Shown: positions 8,427-16,429, counted from the stretch's first letter. The stretch is DNA of 64,000 nt from Salinispora arenicola (GCF_006716065.1 NZ_VFOL01000001.1:4216001-4280000), one strand, 5' to 3'. Translations and numbers: made by a program. Notes: a model not told the origin generated them from the letters alone.

Positions 8427-8755
8427 GCCGTACGCAGGCCCGGGTGCCGGCTCTCCCATGCCTGGCGTACCCCTCGAGGCAGGTTCAGCAGCCGCCATAC
8501 CCGCCGAAGCGTGCGGCCGTCGACCAGACGGCGAAGGTCCTCGGAGCGGGTGGTCTCCCGGAGCACGTTCTCGTACATCCACAGCAACTGGTCCGGGTCA
8601 CCGAGGTCGAAGCGGCGGTTCGGGCTCCACATCAGCCGCACCGGCAGCTCCACCATTCCCCAGGTCGGGCCGTTCAGCTCGGCCAGCGTGCGAGCCACCA
8701 CGGCGGGTCGACCGGGACGTGCCAGGTGTGGGACGGCGGGGGAGTGGCCCTGCAT
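8423..8755 (-). CDS. Partner (antitoxin-like) of the nucleotidyltransferase
   Basis: Encodes 110 residues beginning MQGHSPAVPHLARPGRP. The body is mostly helical with TLAELNGPTWGMVELPVRL, then a tryptophan-rich segment, and an Arg-rich C terminus (RRVWRLLNLPRGVRQAWESR). ATG 8755 lies 6 bases after a TACGCT -10 box, so the transcript is probably leaderless. Its stop overlaps the toxin-like gene by 4 bases. I do not recognise a named domain. The antitoxin role is inferred from order (antitoxin first), overlap and partner type. Confidence 0.7.
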   Translation of the reverse strand: MQGHSPAVPHLARPGRPAVVARTLAELNGPTWGMVELPVRLMWSPNRRFDLGDPDQLLWMYENVLRETTRSEDLRRLVDGRTLRRVWRLLNLPRGVRQAWESRHPGLRTA

Positions 8756-9108
8756 CCTGTCAGCGTACCCGGACCGGTCGTTGCTGGCCCGTGGCTCGTC
8801 CTGCGTGAGCCGGCGCTGGTGTGGCGGCGGTCACCGGCACGTGTTGGAAGGGCTGGGGCGGGTAGGCTGTTGTCACGGGTGTCGGTGTGTCCAGTGTCCC
8901 CGGGCCTCACCACATTGCCGTCGCGGAATACCGTTCGGCTGGAGCCGCCACGCGCCACGCGCCGAGAGGCGACCTGCACACCAGCACCCCAGCGCCGCCC
9001 CCGAAGCCACTGGCCTCGGGGGCGGCGCTGTTCCGACCTACCGGGGCGCCACCGGTCCGGGTCGCCGAGCCGGCCGTGCGCGTGGGACCAGATCGGTAGC
9101 GTCTGGGC
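8756..9108. other. Noncoding gap with hairpin between divergent genes
   Basis: This stretch separates two divergent, apparently leaderless genes and carries no convincing coding sequence. It contains a strong hairpin at 8990-9030 (AGCGCCGCCCCCGA paired with TCGGGGGCGGCGCT). The hairpin is positioned to end a rightward transcript begun inside the gap. No tRNA cloverleaf was found. A small RNA at about 8860-9030 is possible. Confidence 0.4.
9097..9108 (+). promoter_or_regulatory. -10 box of a leaderless transcript (TAGCGT)
   Basis: TAGCGT ends 6 bases before ATG 9109 with no ribosome site, matching the leaderless arrangement seen at several other genes in the window. Confidence 0.45.
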
Positions 9109-9306
9109 ATGGACCCTTCGGCGATCTGGCGGGACCGGCAACACCGCTGGCGGATCGAGGCGTACCGTGCGCCGGACCTCCGGTTCGCGATCTTCGCCAC
9201 CAGTGGTACGACCGAGTCGGCGCCGCTGTGGCTGTTCGGGATGTCGGCGTTGGCGCGGTGGCTGATGAGTCACAGGATTTCGCTCGACGATCTGGAGGTC
9301 GACTGA
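9109..9306 (+). CDS. Small hypothetical protein, 65 residues
   Basis: Begins MDPSAIWRDRQHRWRIEAYR and ends HRISLDDLEVD. It contains a central stretch APDLRFAIFATSGTTESAPL followed by an amphipathic helix. No known family was recognised. A leaderless promoter signature and high third-position GC support it as a real gene. It overlaps antisense open frames that look like shadows. Nothing in the neighbourhood suggests a function. Confidence 0.5.
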   Translation: MDPSAIWRDRQHRWRIEAYRAPDLRFAIFATSGTTESAPLWLFGMSALARWLMSHRISLDDLEVD

Positions 9307-9409
9307 CCTCGTTCAGGGAATGTCGACTGACCTCATTGACGGAATCAGGTGTTTTGCCACCTTTCGTGGTTGGCCCTGGCTACTGTCACTGAGTGTGAGG
9401 GACCGAGGA

Positions 9410-9580
9410 ATGCGTACCGCCGTTGCGGTGCTGACCGGGCTGGCGGTGATCTACTTCGGAACGACTGGCCGGGACCAAGCGGACGGCGAGGGCCTCACGG
9501 GTGGCCTGGTGCTGCTTGCTGTGCTCGCTGCCCTGCTGGTGTGGTACCTCACCAGACCGCGGGGCGACGCGGCGAAGTGA
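9410..9580 (+). CDS. Small membrane protein, two helices
   Basis: Encodes 56 residues from ATG 9410, preceded by GAGGGA at 7 bases. Helix one is TAVAVLTGLAVIYFG. A short polar loop (GRDQADGEG) separates it from helix two, VLLAVLAALLVWYL, with a basic tail PRGDAAK, predicting both ends on the cytoplasmic side. Longer in-frame starts (GTG 9394 or ATG 9320) exist but lack a ribosome site. No family was recognised. Confidence 0.55.
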   Translation: MRTAVAVLTGLAVIYFGTTGRDQADGEGLTGGLVLLAVLAALLVWYLTRPRGDAAK

Positions 9581-9584
9581 CCGG

Positions 9585-10235
9585 TCACCGGTGGGCCTCC
9601 CGCGCCACCGCACCGGCGGATTCCTCACCGAGCGCCACTCGTACCAGCGCTGACGCGAACCGGCCGAATTCCGCCTCGTCGACCAAACTGGCGAGCCGCT
9701 GTGGGGTCTTGGGCAGGCCCAGCCGCTCGGCACCGCTGAGCGTGCGGCGATCCGCGTAGGGACGCAGATCCGGCCAGACCGCCTGGACCTCGCGGAGATA
9801 GATGTCCGCACCGGTGGGGCCGATGCCGGGGAAGCTGGTCAGCAGGCGGCGTAGCTGAGCCGGTTGTCCCTGCGCCTCGCGGTGCAGCCGGCGCAGGTCC
9901 CCGTGCCAGCGGTCCAGGCAGAGCCGGGCGCCGGTGCCGAGAATCGTGGCGGACCGCTCGTCGTAGCGTCGGTAGTGCCCGCGGCCGAGTGCGTCCACGC
10001 GGTCCTGCCAGCTCGCCGCCTCCATCGCCGATGGGGTGCGGTAGCCGGCGGCGAAGAGCTCCCGAGCGGCCGCCACCGCGACCCCGGCCCGGATCCGGGT
10101 GCTCAGCAGCGTGGCGAGCACCAGCAGTTGGTAGAGCGGGCCGGGCCGGTCGGCCAGCCGGATCCCGGCCTCCTCGGTGTAGGTCTGTCCCTGCCGCTCC
10201 AGCAGTGCCTGTGCAGTTTTCTGGTTGTCGCCCAT
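9585..10235 (-). CDS. HhH-GPD (endonuclease III-like) protein
   Basis: Encodes 216 residues from ATG 10235 (MGDNQKTAQALLERQ). The helix-hairpin-helix lies around FPGIGPTGADIYLREVQAVW, and an LLVLATLLSTRIRAGVAVAA helix precedes it, as in endonuclease III relatives. The C-terminal Fe-S cysteine cluster of true Nth is absent, and the usual catalytic Lys/Asp positions are not clearly kept. It is therefore better called an HhH-GPD family member than a proven glycosylase. Such short actinobacterial versions are common and uncharacterised. A role in DNA base repair is inferred from the fold. Confidence 0.75.
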   Translation of the reverse strand: MGDNQKTAQALLERQGQTYTEEAGIRLADRPGPLYQLLVLATLLSTRIRAGVAVAAARELFAAGYRTPSAMEAASWQDRVDALGRGHYRRYDERSATILGTGARLCLDRWHGDLRRLHREAQGQPAQLRRLLTSFPGIGPTGADIYLREVQAVWPDLRPYADRRTLSGAERLGLPKTPQRLASLVDEAEFGRFASALVRVALGEESAGAVAREAHR

Positions 10236-10352
10236 CGACGGGGAGTACCCGCCGATGGGCGGGTTAGCCGGCGGCATGCCCGGCGATGTGGGCGGGTACC
10301 CGGGGTGGAGGCGGGCGCTCTGCGCGCCGCCGTCCACCGAAAGGAGGCAGCC

Positions 10353-10547
10353 GTGACGAACCCGCAACAGCAGGAGGTCCGGCGTAGCGCCCGGGGTTCA
10401 AACGTGCAGGACACCAAGGGGCCCGGCCCGACGGGTCATCCGCGCAACCGCGGTTCGTCCCCTGGCGACCGGGGGCGTCCCGTACCCAGGGGGCAAGTCT
10501 CCGGGTACGGACCGCCGGGCGAGCCGGTCGCCGAGGACGACAGCTGA
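10353..10547 (+). CDS. Small disordered hypothetical protein
   Basis: Encodes 64 residues from GTG 10353, which has AGGAGG 8 bases upstream. The protein (MTNPQQQEVRRSARGSNVQD onwards) is rich in Gly, Pro, Arg and Ser with no predicted secondary structure, ending PGEPVAEDDS. No domain was recognised. The good ribosome site and the terminator immediately after the stop are the main support. Confidence 0.55.
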   Translation: MTNPQQQEVRRSARGSNVQDTKGPGPTGHPRNRGSSPGDRGRPVPRGQVSGYGPPGEPVAEDDS

Positions 10548-10589
10548 CCCGCGTCGCCCGCCCTGGAACCCGGGGCGGGCGCGACGCGG
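10548..10589. terminator. Bidirectional terminator between convergent genes
   Basis: GCGTCGCCCGCCC and GGGCGGGCGCGACGC form a long GC stem around the loop TGGAACCCG, lying exactly between the convergent genes ending at 10547 and 10599. Confidence 0.55.
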
Positions 10590-10598
10590 CGGTCATGG

Positions 10599-11066
10599 TC
10601 AGATGAGTGGCGTCCGGAGTCGGTTCCAGGCCGCGGCGGCGACCAGGCCGAACGCCAGGTGTGGGATGAGGTCGGACAGCCAGTCCCCGCGGCTCCAGGT
10701 TCGCGGGTCGCTGACTCCGAAGACGGCGTACGAGCTGCCGGAGGCGGCCATCACCCCACCGCCGAGCAGCCCGCCGGCCAGGGCCAGTGGCATGGGCCGG
10801 CCGCGGGTCAGCAGGGCGAGGCCGGCGCCGGCAGCGATACCTATCCCGTATCCCAGGAGCGGGCCGAGCCCTGCGCGGCGGTTGCTCGCCTGGGGTTCGG
10901 ATCCGAGGTCGAGGTGGGTCACATCGGCGACTCGGCCGGCGCTGCGTTCTGGTGTGGTGCTCGCCGGTCGGGCTCGCAGCGTCATGTCCAGGTAGGTGAC
11001 CGCGTTGAGGGCGGTGGTGCCGGCCGCGCCGGCGATCACGCCGTCGGTCAGGATCCCGGCCCTCAC
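10599..11066 (-). CDS. Integral membrane protein, function unknown
   Basis: Encodes 155 residues if read from GTG 11066, whose GTGA overlaps the stop of a 30-codon upstream frame. The protein opens MRAGILTDGVIAGAAGTTAL followed by NAVTYLDM. It has hydrophobic helices around GYGIGIAAGAGLALL and LALAGGLLGGGVMAA, and a last helix HLAFGLVAAAAWN. A longer in-frame form up to 11180 would add an Arg-rich tail but has no good ribosome site. It may belong to a DUF1440-like membrane group, but this is not certain. Confidence 0.65.
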   Translation of the reverse strand: MRAGILTDGVIAGAAGTTALNAVTYLDMTLRARPASTTPERSAGRVADVTHLDLGSEPQASNRRAGLGPLLGYGIGIAAGAGLALLTRGRPMPLALAGGLLGGGVMAASGSSYAVFGVSDPRTWSRGDWLSDLIPHLAFGLVAAAAWNRLRTPLI

Positions 11067-11155
11067 GTCGGGTCGCCGGCGCCGCCGGGGCGGGCGTTTC
11101 GTGATCGGGCGTGTTGTCGCTCGACGGCGTCGCGTCTCGTTCGTGGTGTTGGCAT
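11063..11155 (-). CDS. Possible 30-residue leader/coupling ORF
   Basis: ATG 11155 has GAGGAGG 6 bases upstream, the best ribosome site in this region. It opens MPTPRTRRDAVERQHARS and stops at a TGA overlapping the GTG of the membrane-protein gene. It is Arg-rich and without recognisable fold. Either it is a genuine small protein, or it only serves to deliver ribosomes to the downstream start. Confidence 0.4.
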   Translation of the reverse strand: MPTPRTRRDAVERQHARSRNARPGGAGDPT

Positions 11156-11243
11156 GACTGCCTCCTCGGGTCGTCCGCACCGTGTGGTCGTGTCGGAGGG
11201 CGTCTACCCGTCCGGGACGGGCACCAACCGCGCCCGGGAAGGG

Positions 11244-12134
11244 TCAGCGTGGCGTACGGACAACCGCGACGGGGCAGTCGGCGTGGTGCAGCGCTGACTG
11301 GCTGACCGAGCCCAGCAGGAGGCCGGCGACCGCGCCGTGTCCGTGCCCACCGACCACCAGTAGCTGGGCCTGTTGGGACATGTCGGTGAGGATCGTTCCG
11401 GGCCGGCCGCGTGCGGTTCGCTGGTGGACGGTCACGTCCGGCCACCTCTCGCCGAGTCCGGCGACGGATTCGGCGAGTACCCGTTGTTCCTCGTGGCGCA
11501 GCTTGTCCTCGTCGTAGACGAGCGGCTGCATGTCACCTGGACCGCCGGAGACCGGGTGCAGGTAGGCGTGCACCGCGACGAGGTCGGTGCCGCGCAGCGA
11601 CGCCTGCTCCGCGGCGAACTCGATGGCGGGAGGGGACAGGACCGATCCGTCCACGCCGACGACCACCGGCCCTTCGGCGCGGTCAGCACCTCGGGCGACC
11701 AGCACCGGGCAGTCGGCGTGGGTGGCGACCTGCACCGCGACGGAACCGACCACGAGGGTGGCGAATCCGCCCAGGCCCCGGTCACCCAGCACGATCAGTA
11801 CCGCCGTTGGGGCCTCACCGAGCAGTACCGCGGCGGCTTCACCGTCGATGATCTCGCCTGACACCTGAAGACCGGGCGCGGTCGCCTCGGCCTCGGCCAC
11901 TGCGGTGGCGACGAGTTGCTCCGCCTGCTGGCGTAGGCCCGAACCGGGGGGGCCGCCGGCCGGTGCCCCCACCGGTACGTGGAGTAGGGGCCAGATGAAG
12001 CCGTGGACGATCCGCAGTGTGCGGTGCCGTCTGGCGGCCTCGGTGGCCGCGAGGCGCACTGCCCGCAGGGCCTGCTCGGAACCGTCCACGCCGACTACCA
12101 CTGCTGCGCCGTTCGCCGAGTTCACCCAGTTCAC
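11244..12134 (-). CDS. Universal stress protein, tandem UspA domains
   Basis: Encodes 296 residues from GTG 12134 (an alternative GTG is at 12125). There are two complete UspA domains, each beginning VVVGVDGS. Domain 1 carries the nucleotide-binding GDRGLGGFATLVVGS and the ending HADCPVLVAR. Domain 2 carries VVGGHGHGAVAGLLLGS and HADCPVAVVR. These ATP-binding cytosolic proteins are induced in hypoxia or stationary phase in actinobacteria. The upstream region has an ATCAG-N4-CTGAT inverted repeat at 12210-12223. It is transcribed alone and leftward. Confidence 0.92.
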   Translation of the reverse strand: MNWVNSANGAAVVVGVDGSEQALRAVRLAATEAARRHRTLRIVHGFIWPLLHVPVGAPAGGPPGSGLRQQAEQLVATAVAEAEATAPGLQVSGEIIDGEAAAVLLGEAPTAVLIVLGDRGLGGFATLVVGSVAVQVATHADCPVLVARGADRAEGPVVVGVDGSVLSPPAIEFAAEQASLRGTDLVAVHAYLHPVSGGPGDMQPLVYDEDKLRHEEQRVLAESVAGLGERWPDVTVHQRTARGRPGTILTDMSQQAQLLVVGGHGHGAVAGLLLGSVSQSALHHADCPVAVVRTPR

Positions 12135-12209
12135 CCCTGGGCCAGTATCGCGGGCGTCGGGCTGGTCCGGGGACGCAACCGTCGGGTTCCCTCCGGCTCG
12201 GTCGCCGGC

Positions 12210-12223
12210 ATCAGATACCTGAT
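12210..12223. promoter_or_regulatory. Inverted repeat ATCAG-N4-CTGAT
   Basis: A 5-bp dyad with a 4-base spacer about 80 bases upstream of the universal stress protein start, in a locally AT-richer patch. It is a possible operator; no cognate regulator was identified. Confidence 0.3.
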
Positions 12224-12492
12224 ATAAACCTAGCGTCCTAGGCTGCCCTACGAGAAGTGTGCCCCACCACACCCGGAAACCACACGCACCAGCCCTGACG
12301 CAGCACATAAGTGCCCTGACAGGGCGGATATAGTGGCAACGCAACTTGCCCGGCCCGCGATCACCTGGATCGCGGGCCGCGTCGAAGGTCGGTCCCGAGT
12401 CGGGGTCGCAGAGCCAGCTGCCGCTGGCCCGACAGCACGAGGGCCCGCGCTGGTGCGGGTCGGGCACCGGAGCGCGCAGTGGAGGAGGTTCG

Positions 12493-13101
12493 GTGTCGCA
12501 TCGGCCGGCTCGAGCGGGAACTCCGCGCGCCTCCGGCCACCTCACCGACCAGGTGTTCACCCTGCCGAATCTGATCAGCTTCGCCCGGCTGCTCGGGGTG
12601 CCACTCTTCCTCTATCTGCTGCTGGTGGCCCGCGCGGACGTGGCCGCGATCGTGGTGCTGGCGATCGGCGGCACCACCGACTGGGTGGACGGCTGGGTCG
12701 CCCGGCGACTCGGGCAGGTGAGTCGCCTGGGTGAGTTGCTTGATCCGCTCGCGGACCGCTTCTACATTCTGGCCACGCTGGTCGCGTTCACCGTCCGCGA
12801 GGTGGTGCCTTGGCAGTTCACGGTGGCGCTACTCGCCCGTGAGCTGCTGCTGCTGGGATCCCTCGGTGCGCTGCGCCGGCACGGATACGGGCCACCGCCG
12901 GTGCACTTCGTTGGCAAGACGGCGACGTTCCTGCTGCTGACTGCCTTCCCGATCCTGTTGCTGGCGACGGCGGTGCCCGCCACGGCGACCAGCGCGATCG
13001 GGTGGAGCCTGGCGTGGTGGGGCCTGACGTTGTACTGGGTCGCCGGCGCGATGTACGTGGTGCAGGCCGGGCGGCTGGTCCGGGCAGCGGTGGCGCGATG
13101 A
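12493..13101 (+). CDS. pgsA: CDP-alcohol phosphatidyltransferase (PgsA-like)
   Basis: Encodes 202 residues from GTG 12493, preceded by GGAGGAGG. The family signature DG-x2-AR-x8-G-x3-D-x3-D is complete in DGWVARRLGQVSRLGELLD followed by PLAD. It has about five to six membrane helices. The enzyme joins CDP-diacylglycerol to an alcohol such as glycerol 3-phosphate or a phospholipid, for phosphatidylglycerol or cardiolipin synthesis at the membrane. By gene order it corresponds to the second PgsA-like gene in mycobacteria (pgsA2). It overlaps the next gene by ATGA and starts the conserved envelope/division block. Confidence 0.9.
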   Translation: MSHRPARAGTPRASGHLTDQVFTLPNLISFARLLGVPLFLYLLLVARADVAAIVVLAIGGTTDWVDGWVARRLGQVSRLGELLDPLADRFYILATLVAFTVREVVPWQFTVALLARELLLLGSLGALRRHGYGPPPVHFVGKTATFLLLTAFPILLLATAVPATATSAIGWSLAWWGLTLYWVAGAMYVVQAGRLVRAAVAR

Positions 13102-14048
13102 CCGATTCGCGGACCCGGCCGGAGAACCGGGAGTCACCCGAGAACCGGGAGCCGAACGCGCGGACGTACGCTCCGGACTTTCTCACCGAACTGTTTCGCA
13201 ATCCGCTGGATCCGGGGTACGCCGCCGCGGCGGCCCGTCGGCGGGTGGTCCCTGAGGTGGGGTGGCGGCGCCGCTCGGTCCGGACCGTGAGCCTCGTCGT
13301 CCTCGTGGTACTCGGGTTTCTGCTCGCGGTGGCGTACCGCCAGACGGTGGCGGCGGAACCGGGGCGCCACCAGGCTCGGCAGGGTCTGGTGGCGCAGATC
13401 AAGCAGCGGGAGAGCGAGACCGACCAGTTGTCGGAGCGGGCTGACGAGTTGCGGGTGGAGGTGGCCCGGCAGCGCGCCAGTGCGCTGGGTGGATCGGAGG
13501 CGGCGCGGTTGCGTGCGCTGGAGGCGGGCACCGGGTTGGGTCGGGTGCGTGGGGACGGTGTCGTGGTGCAGTTGGCTGATGCGCCGCCGGACGAGGAGAC
13601 GGTGCCGGATCCTGAGTCGGGTCCGTCGCGGGTGATCTACATGGACCTGCAGGGGGTGGCGAACGGGTTGTGGGCATCGGGGGCGGAGGCTGTCTCGATC
13701 AACGGGCAGCGGTTGACGGCGACGTCGACGATCCGCTCGGCGGGGCAGGCTATCCTCGTCGACTTCCGGCCGGTGACCGGGCCGTACGAGGTGTCGGCGA
13801 TCGGCCCTGACGAGTTGCGGGAGCGGTTTGAGCGGAGCCGGATCGCGGCGACGATGCGGAAGGTGGCTTCGGACACCGGGTTGTCGTTCGAGGTGCGGGA
13901 CGGCGATGACCTCACCCTGCCTGCCGCGCCGGATCCGCGGTTACAGTACGCGCAGCCGCCGGCCAGTCCGTCGCCGTCGGGTCGGTCGGTTGGTCCCGGG
14001 ACGTCTGGTTCGAGGACGTCTCCCAGCCCTTCCGGAGGTGGTCGATGA
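13098..14048 (+). CDS. DUF881 membrane protein (first copy)
   Basis: Encodes 316 residues from ATG 13098 (ATGA overlap with pgsA). A cytoplasmic N-terminal tail leads to one transmembrane helix, VSLVVLVVLGFLLAVAY. A short coiled coil follows (QIKQRESETDQLSERADELR), and then the extracellular DUF881 domain with GDGVVVQLAD and the ASGAEAVSINGQRLTATSTI motif. The C-terminal tail is Ser/Pro-rich and disordered. In actinobacteria DUF881 proteins flank the small basic protein gene next to division-related loci. Their role is thought to be in the cell envelope or divisome but is not proven. Confidence 0.9.
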   Translation: MTDSRTRPENRESPENREPNARTYAPDFLTELFRNPLDPGYAAAAARRRVVPEVGWRRRSVRTVSLVVLVVLGFLLAVAYRQTVAAEPGRHQARQGLVAQIKQRESETDQLSERADELRVEVARQRASALGGSEAARLRALEAGTGLGRVRGDGVVVQLADAPPDEETVPDPESGPSRVIYMDLQGVANGLWASGAEAVSINGQRLTATSTIRSAGQAILVDFRPVTGPYEVSAIGPDELRERFERSRIAATMRKVASDTGLSFEVRDGDDLTLPAAPDPRLQYAQPPASPSPSGRSVGPGTSGSRTSPSPSGGGR

Positions 14049-14377
14049 TTGCGGCGTTGGCGTTGCTCGCGGGTGTGCTGCTCGGATTGTGGCTGGATCC
14101 CACGGTGCCGGCGGCGTTGCAGCCGTATCTGCCGATCGCGGTGGTGGCGGCGTTGGACGCGGTGTTCGGTGGGGTGCGGGCGAAGCTGGATCGGATCTTC
14201 GACGACAAGCAGTTCGTGGTGTCGTTCATCTCCAACGTGTTGGTGGCCGGTCTGATCGTGTACCTGGGGGACCAGTTGGGTGTGGGTAGCCAACTGTCCA
14301 CGGGTGTGGTGGTGGTACTGGGCGTTCGAATTTTCGGAAATGTGGCGGCGATCCGTCGGCACCTGTTCCGGGCGTAG
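14045..14377 (+). CDS. sbp: Small basic protein (DUF1290), membrane
   Basis: Encodes 110 residues, with the start overlapping the upstream stop (ATGA). It has three hydrophobic helices: IAALALLAGVLLGLWL, YLPIAVVAALDAVFGG and SFISNVLVAGLIVYLG. The conserved DUF1290 signature GGVRAKLDRIFDDKQFVVSF lies between helices two and three. It is homologous to Bacillus Sbp, which is encoded beside ftsZ. It sits between the two DUF881 genes, so the three probably form one membrane complex. Confidence 0.92.
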   Translation: MIAALALLAGVLLGLWLDPTVPAALQPYLPIAVVAALDAVFGGVRAKLDRIFDDKQFVVSFISNVLVAGLIVYLGDQLGVGSQLSTGVVVVLGVRIFGNVAAIRRHLFRA

Positions 14378-14386
14378 GTTGTAGCG

Positions 14387-15316
14387 ATGAGTGGTGAGGA
14401 GCACACCGAGACGGGGACGGGCTGGCCGGACCCGGCGGGTCCGGTGCGTCCATCGGGGCCGGCGGGTGAGCCGGATCCACGGCCGGATGCGCCGGATCCG
14501 GACGAGTTGAGCCCGCTGGCGCCGGAGGTGGATCCGGATGGACCGGCGGACGTGGGTGAGTCGACGGACCGATCGGTGGGGCGGTTCGGGTCGCTGGGTG
14601 CCGTGGTGGGGGGTTGGCGGCGGGTGAGTCCGGCCACGGTGGTGATCTTGGTGCTGCTGGCGTTGCTGGGTTTCACGCTGGTGGAGCAGTTGCGAACGAC
14701 GTCGACGGATCCGACCACCTCGGCGGCGCGGCAGGAGGATCTGGTGCGGATCTTGTATGACCTGGACGCGCGGGAGGACCGGCTGCGGCAGGACATCGCG
14801 GCGTTGGAGAAGAGTCAGCGGCAGCTGCGGTCAGGTGAGCAGGGTCGGCAGGTGGCGTTGGAGGAGGCGGCACGGCGGGCGGATGAGCTGGGGATCTTGG
14901 CGGGGACGCTGCCGGCGCGGGGGCCGGGGTTGACGGTGCGGTTCGAGCCCGGTGGTGAGGCGGCGATCTCGGCGGTGCGGGTGTTGGACGCGGTGCAGGA
15001 GTTGCGGGGTGCGGGCGCGGAGGCGATGCAGATTTCCGGCGGTGATCGGGCGACGGTGCGAATCGTGGCGTCGACGTTCTTCCTGGATGGGGAGAACGGG
15101 TCGTTGGTCGTGGGCGGTCGGCGGTTGACGGGGCCGTACACGATCACGGTGATCGGGGATCCGGCGACGATGCGTACGGCGTTGAAAATTCCAGGCGGGG
15201 TGGTGGCGACGGTCGCCGGTGACGGCGGTACGGTGATCGTCGAGGATCGTGAGGTGGTCGAGGTTTCGGCACTGCACGCGCCGATCGAGCTGGAGCACGC
15301 CCGTCCGATTACGTGA
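14387..15316 (+). CDS. DUF881 membrane protein (second copy)
   Basis: Encodes 309 residues from ATG 14387, 9 bases after sbp. A long acidic, Pro-rich cytoplasmic tail (about 80 residues) precedes one membrane helix (VVILVLLALLGFTLVEQL). A coiled coil follows (YDLDAREDRLRQDIAALEKS), and then the DUF881 domain with GPGLTVRF, GAEAMQISGGDRATVRIV and the PGGVVATVAG segment near the end. It is paralogous to the gene at 13098. The acidic cytoplasmic tail differs from the other copy and may recruit a different partner. Confidence 0.9.
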   Translation: MSGEEHTETGTGWPDPAGPVRPSGPAGEPDPRPDAPDPDELSPLAPEVDPDGPADVGESTDRSVGRFGSLGAVVGGWRRVSPATVVILVLLALLGFTLVEQLRTTSTDPTTSAARQEDLVRILYDLDAREDRLRQDIAALEKSQRQLRSGEQGRQVALEEAARRADELGILAGTLPARGPGLTVRFEPGGEAAISAVRVLDAVQELRGAGAEAMQISGGDRATVRIVASTFFLDGENGSLVVGGRRLTGPYTITVIGDPATMRTALKIPGGVVATVAGDGGTVIVEDREVVEVSALHAPIELEHARPIT

Positions 15317-15380
15317 TCGGCGGCGTGGCCGCGCCGTTCACGTGTGGGGCTGGCGCACGAGGGGATAAAGGACGCGTCTG

Positions 15381-15761
15381 GTGATTCCTGAGGATTTGCG
15401 GTATACCGCCGAGCATGAGTGGGTTGCGGGTGGTGCCGATGGTGTGGTGCGGGTCGGCATCACGCACTTCGCGCAGGACGCGCTGGGCGACATTGTGTAC
15501 GTTCAGTTGCCCGAGGTGGGCTCGGCGGTGTCCGTCGGCGAATCGGTGGGTGAGATCGAGTCGACAAAGAGTGTGTCTGAGATCTATGCCCCGGTTGGTG
15601 GGACGGTGTCGGCGCGCAACGAGGCGCTGGGCGACACTCCCGAGTTGATCAATAGTGATCCCTTTGGTGCGGGTTGGCTGGTGGAGATCACTGTGGTTGA
15701 TCGGGGCGCGGTGGACGGCCTGCTGTCGGCGGGTGCGTATCGCGAGCTCACTGAGGGCTGA
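15381..15761 (+). CDS. gcvH: Glycine cleavage system H protein
   Basis: Encodes 126 residues from GTG 15381 with AAAGGA 8 bases upstream. It opens with RYTAEHEWV. The lipoyl-attachment lysine is in GEIESTKSVSEIYAPVGG, the canonical ESTK motif. The C-terminal part has NSDPFGAGWLVEI. The lipoylated H protein carries the aminomethyl group between the P, T and L proteins. Its partner gcvP is encoded 4 kb downstream in the same block. gcvT and the dihydrolipoyl dehydrogenase gene are not in the window. Confidence 0.97.
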   Translation: MIPEDLRYTAEHEWVAGGADGVVRVGITHFAQDALGDIVYVQLPEVGSAVSVGESVGEIESTKSVSEIYAPVGGTVSARNEALGDTPELINSDPFGAGWLVEITVVDRGAVDGLLSAGAYRELTEG

Positions 15762-15805
15762 GTGGTGCCCTCTGCCGGTGCGGGGGATGGTTTCCGCGCG
15801 TCCGG

Positions 15806-15834
15806 TTGCCCTGTTTTTCGGCGCTGGCTAGGCT
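15806..15834 (+). promoter_or_regulatory. Sigma-70-type promoter before garA
   Basis: TTGCCC at 15806-15811, a 17-base spacer, then TAGGCT at 15829-15834, giving a 5' leader of about 135 bases before the FHA protein start. The leader contains a 9-bp hairpin at 15900-15927 (GCCGCCGGG/CCCGGCGGC). Confidence 0.45.
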
Positions 15835-15976
15835 CGCCCAGTCGACCGAGAATCCGATAGTTGAGCGTTGTGGAGTTGCCTTCCTGGCATGGGGAGCCAG
15901 CCGCCGGGTGAGAGAATGCCCGGCGGCCAGACCCGCTCTTGTTCGACGCTGACCGAATATTTCCGTGAGGTGGTCT

Positions 15977-16429
15977 ATGACGCGCCCAGACGACGAGTTT
16001 CCCCCGCTCGACGTCACTTCGACGCTCAATCTCGGTTCGCTCGACGAGGTCCTTGAGGGGCCGGATACCGATGTGATGCCGAGTCGGATGTCCGGTTCGT
16101 TGCCGCCGGGGATGGCTCTGCTGGTGGTCCGGCGTGGTCCGAACGCGGGTGCCCGGTTTTTGCTGGATCACGATGTGACGACCAGCGGGCGGCATCCGGA
16201 CAGTGACATCTTTCTTGACGACGTGACGGTGTCGCGGCGGCACGCGGAGTTCCATCGTGATGGTGGGACGTTCACGGTGCGGGATGTGGGCAGCCTGAAC
16301 GGGACGTATGTGAACCGGGAGCGGGTCGAGGCAGCCACGTTGAGTAATGGTGACGAGGTGCAGATCGGTAAGTTCCGGGTGGTGTTCCTTGCCGGCCCGC
16401 GGCCGGAGGAGGGGGCCGGCCGGGGGTGA
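15977..16429 (+). CDS. garA: FHA-domain regulator GarA/OdhI-type
   Basis: Encodes 150 residues from ATG 15977 with GAGG 7 bases upstream. The N-terminal tail holds LDVTSTLNL, the place where PknB/PknG phosphorylate GarA/OdhI. The FHA domain spans about residues 50-140, with SGRHPDSDIFLDDVTVSRRH and the phospho-Thr-binding loop GSLNGTYVN. In its unphosphorylated form this protein binds and inhibits 2-oxoglutarate dehydrogenase and tunes glutamate metabolism. Phosphorylation makes the tail bind its own FHA domain and relieves inhibition. It is in the same position relative to gcvH as Rv1827 in Mycobacterium tuberculosis. Confidence 0.92.
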   Translation: MTRPDDEFPPLDVTSTLNLGSLDEVLEGPDTDVMPSRMSGSLPPGMALLVVRRGPNAGARFLLDHDVTTSGRHPDSDIFLDDVTVSRRHAEFHRDGGTFTVRDVGSLNGTYVNRERVEAATLSNGDEVQIGKFRVVFLAGPRPEEGAGRG

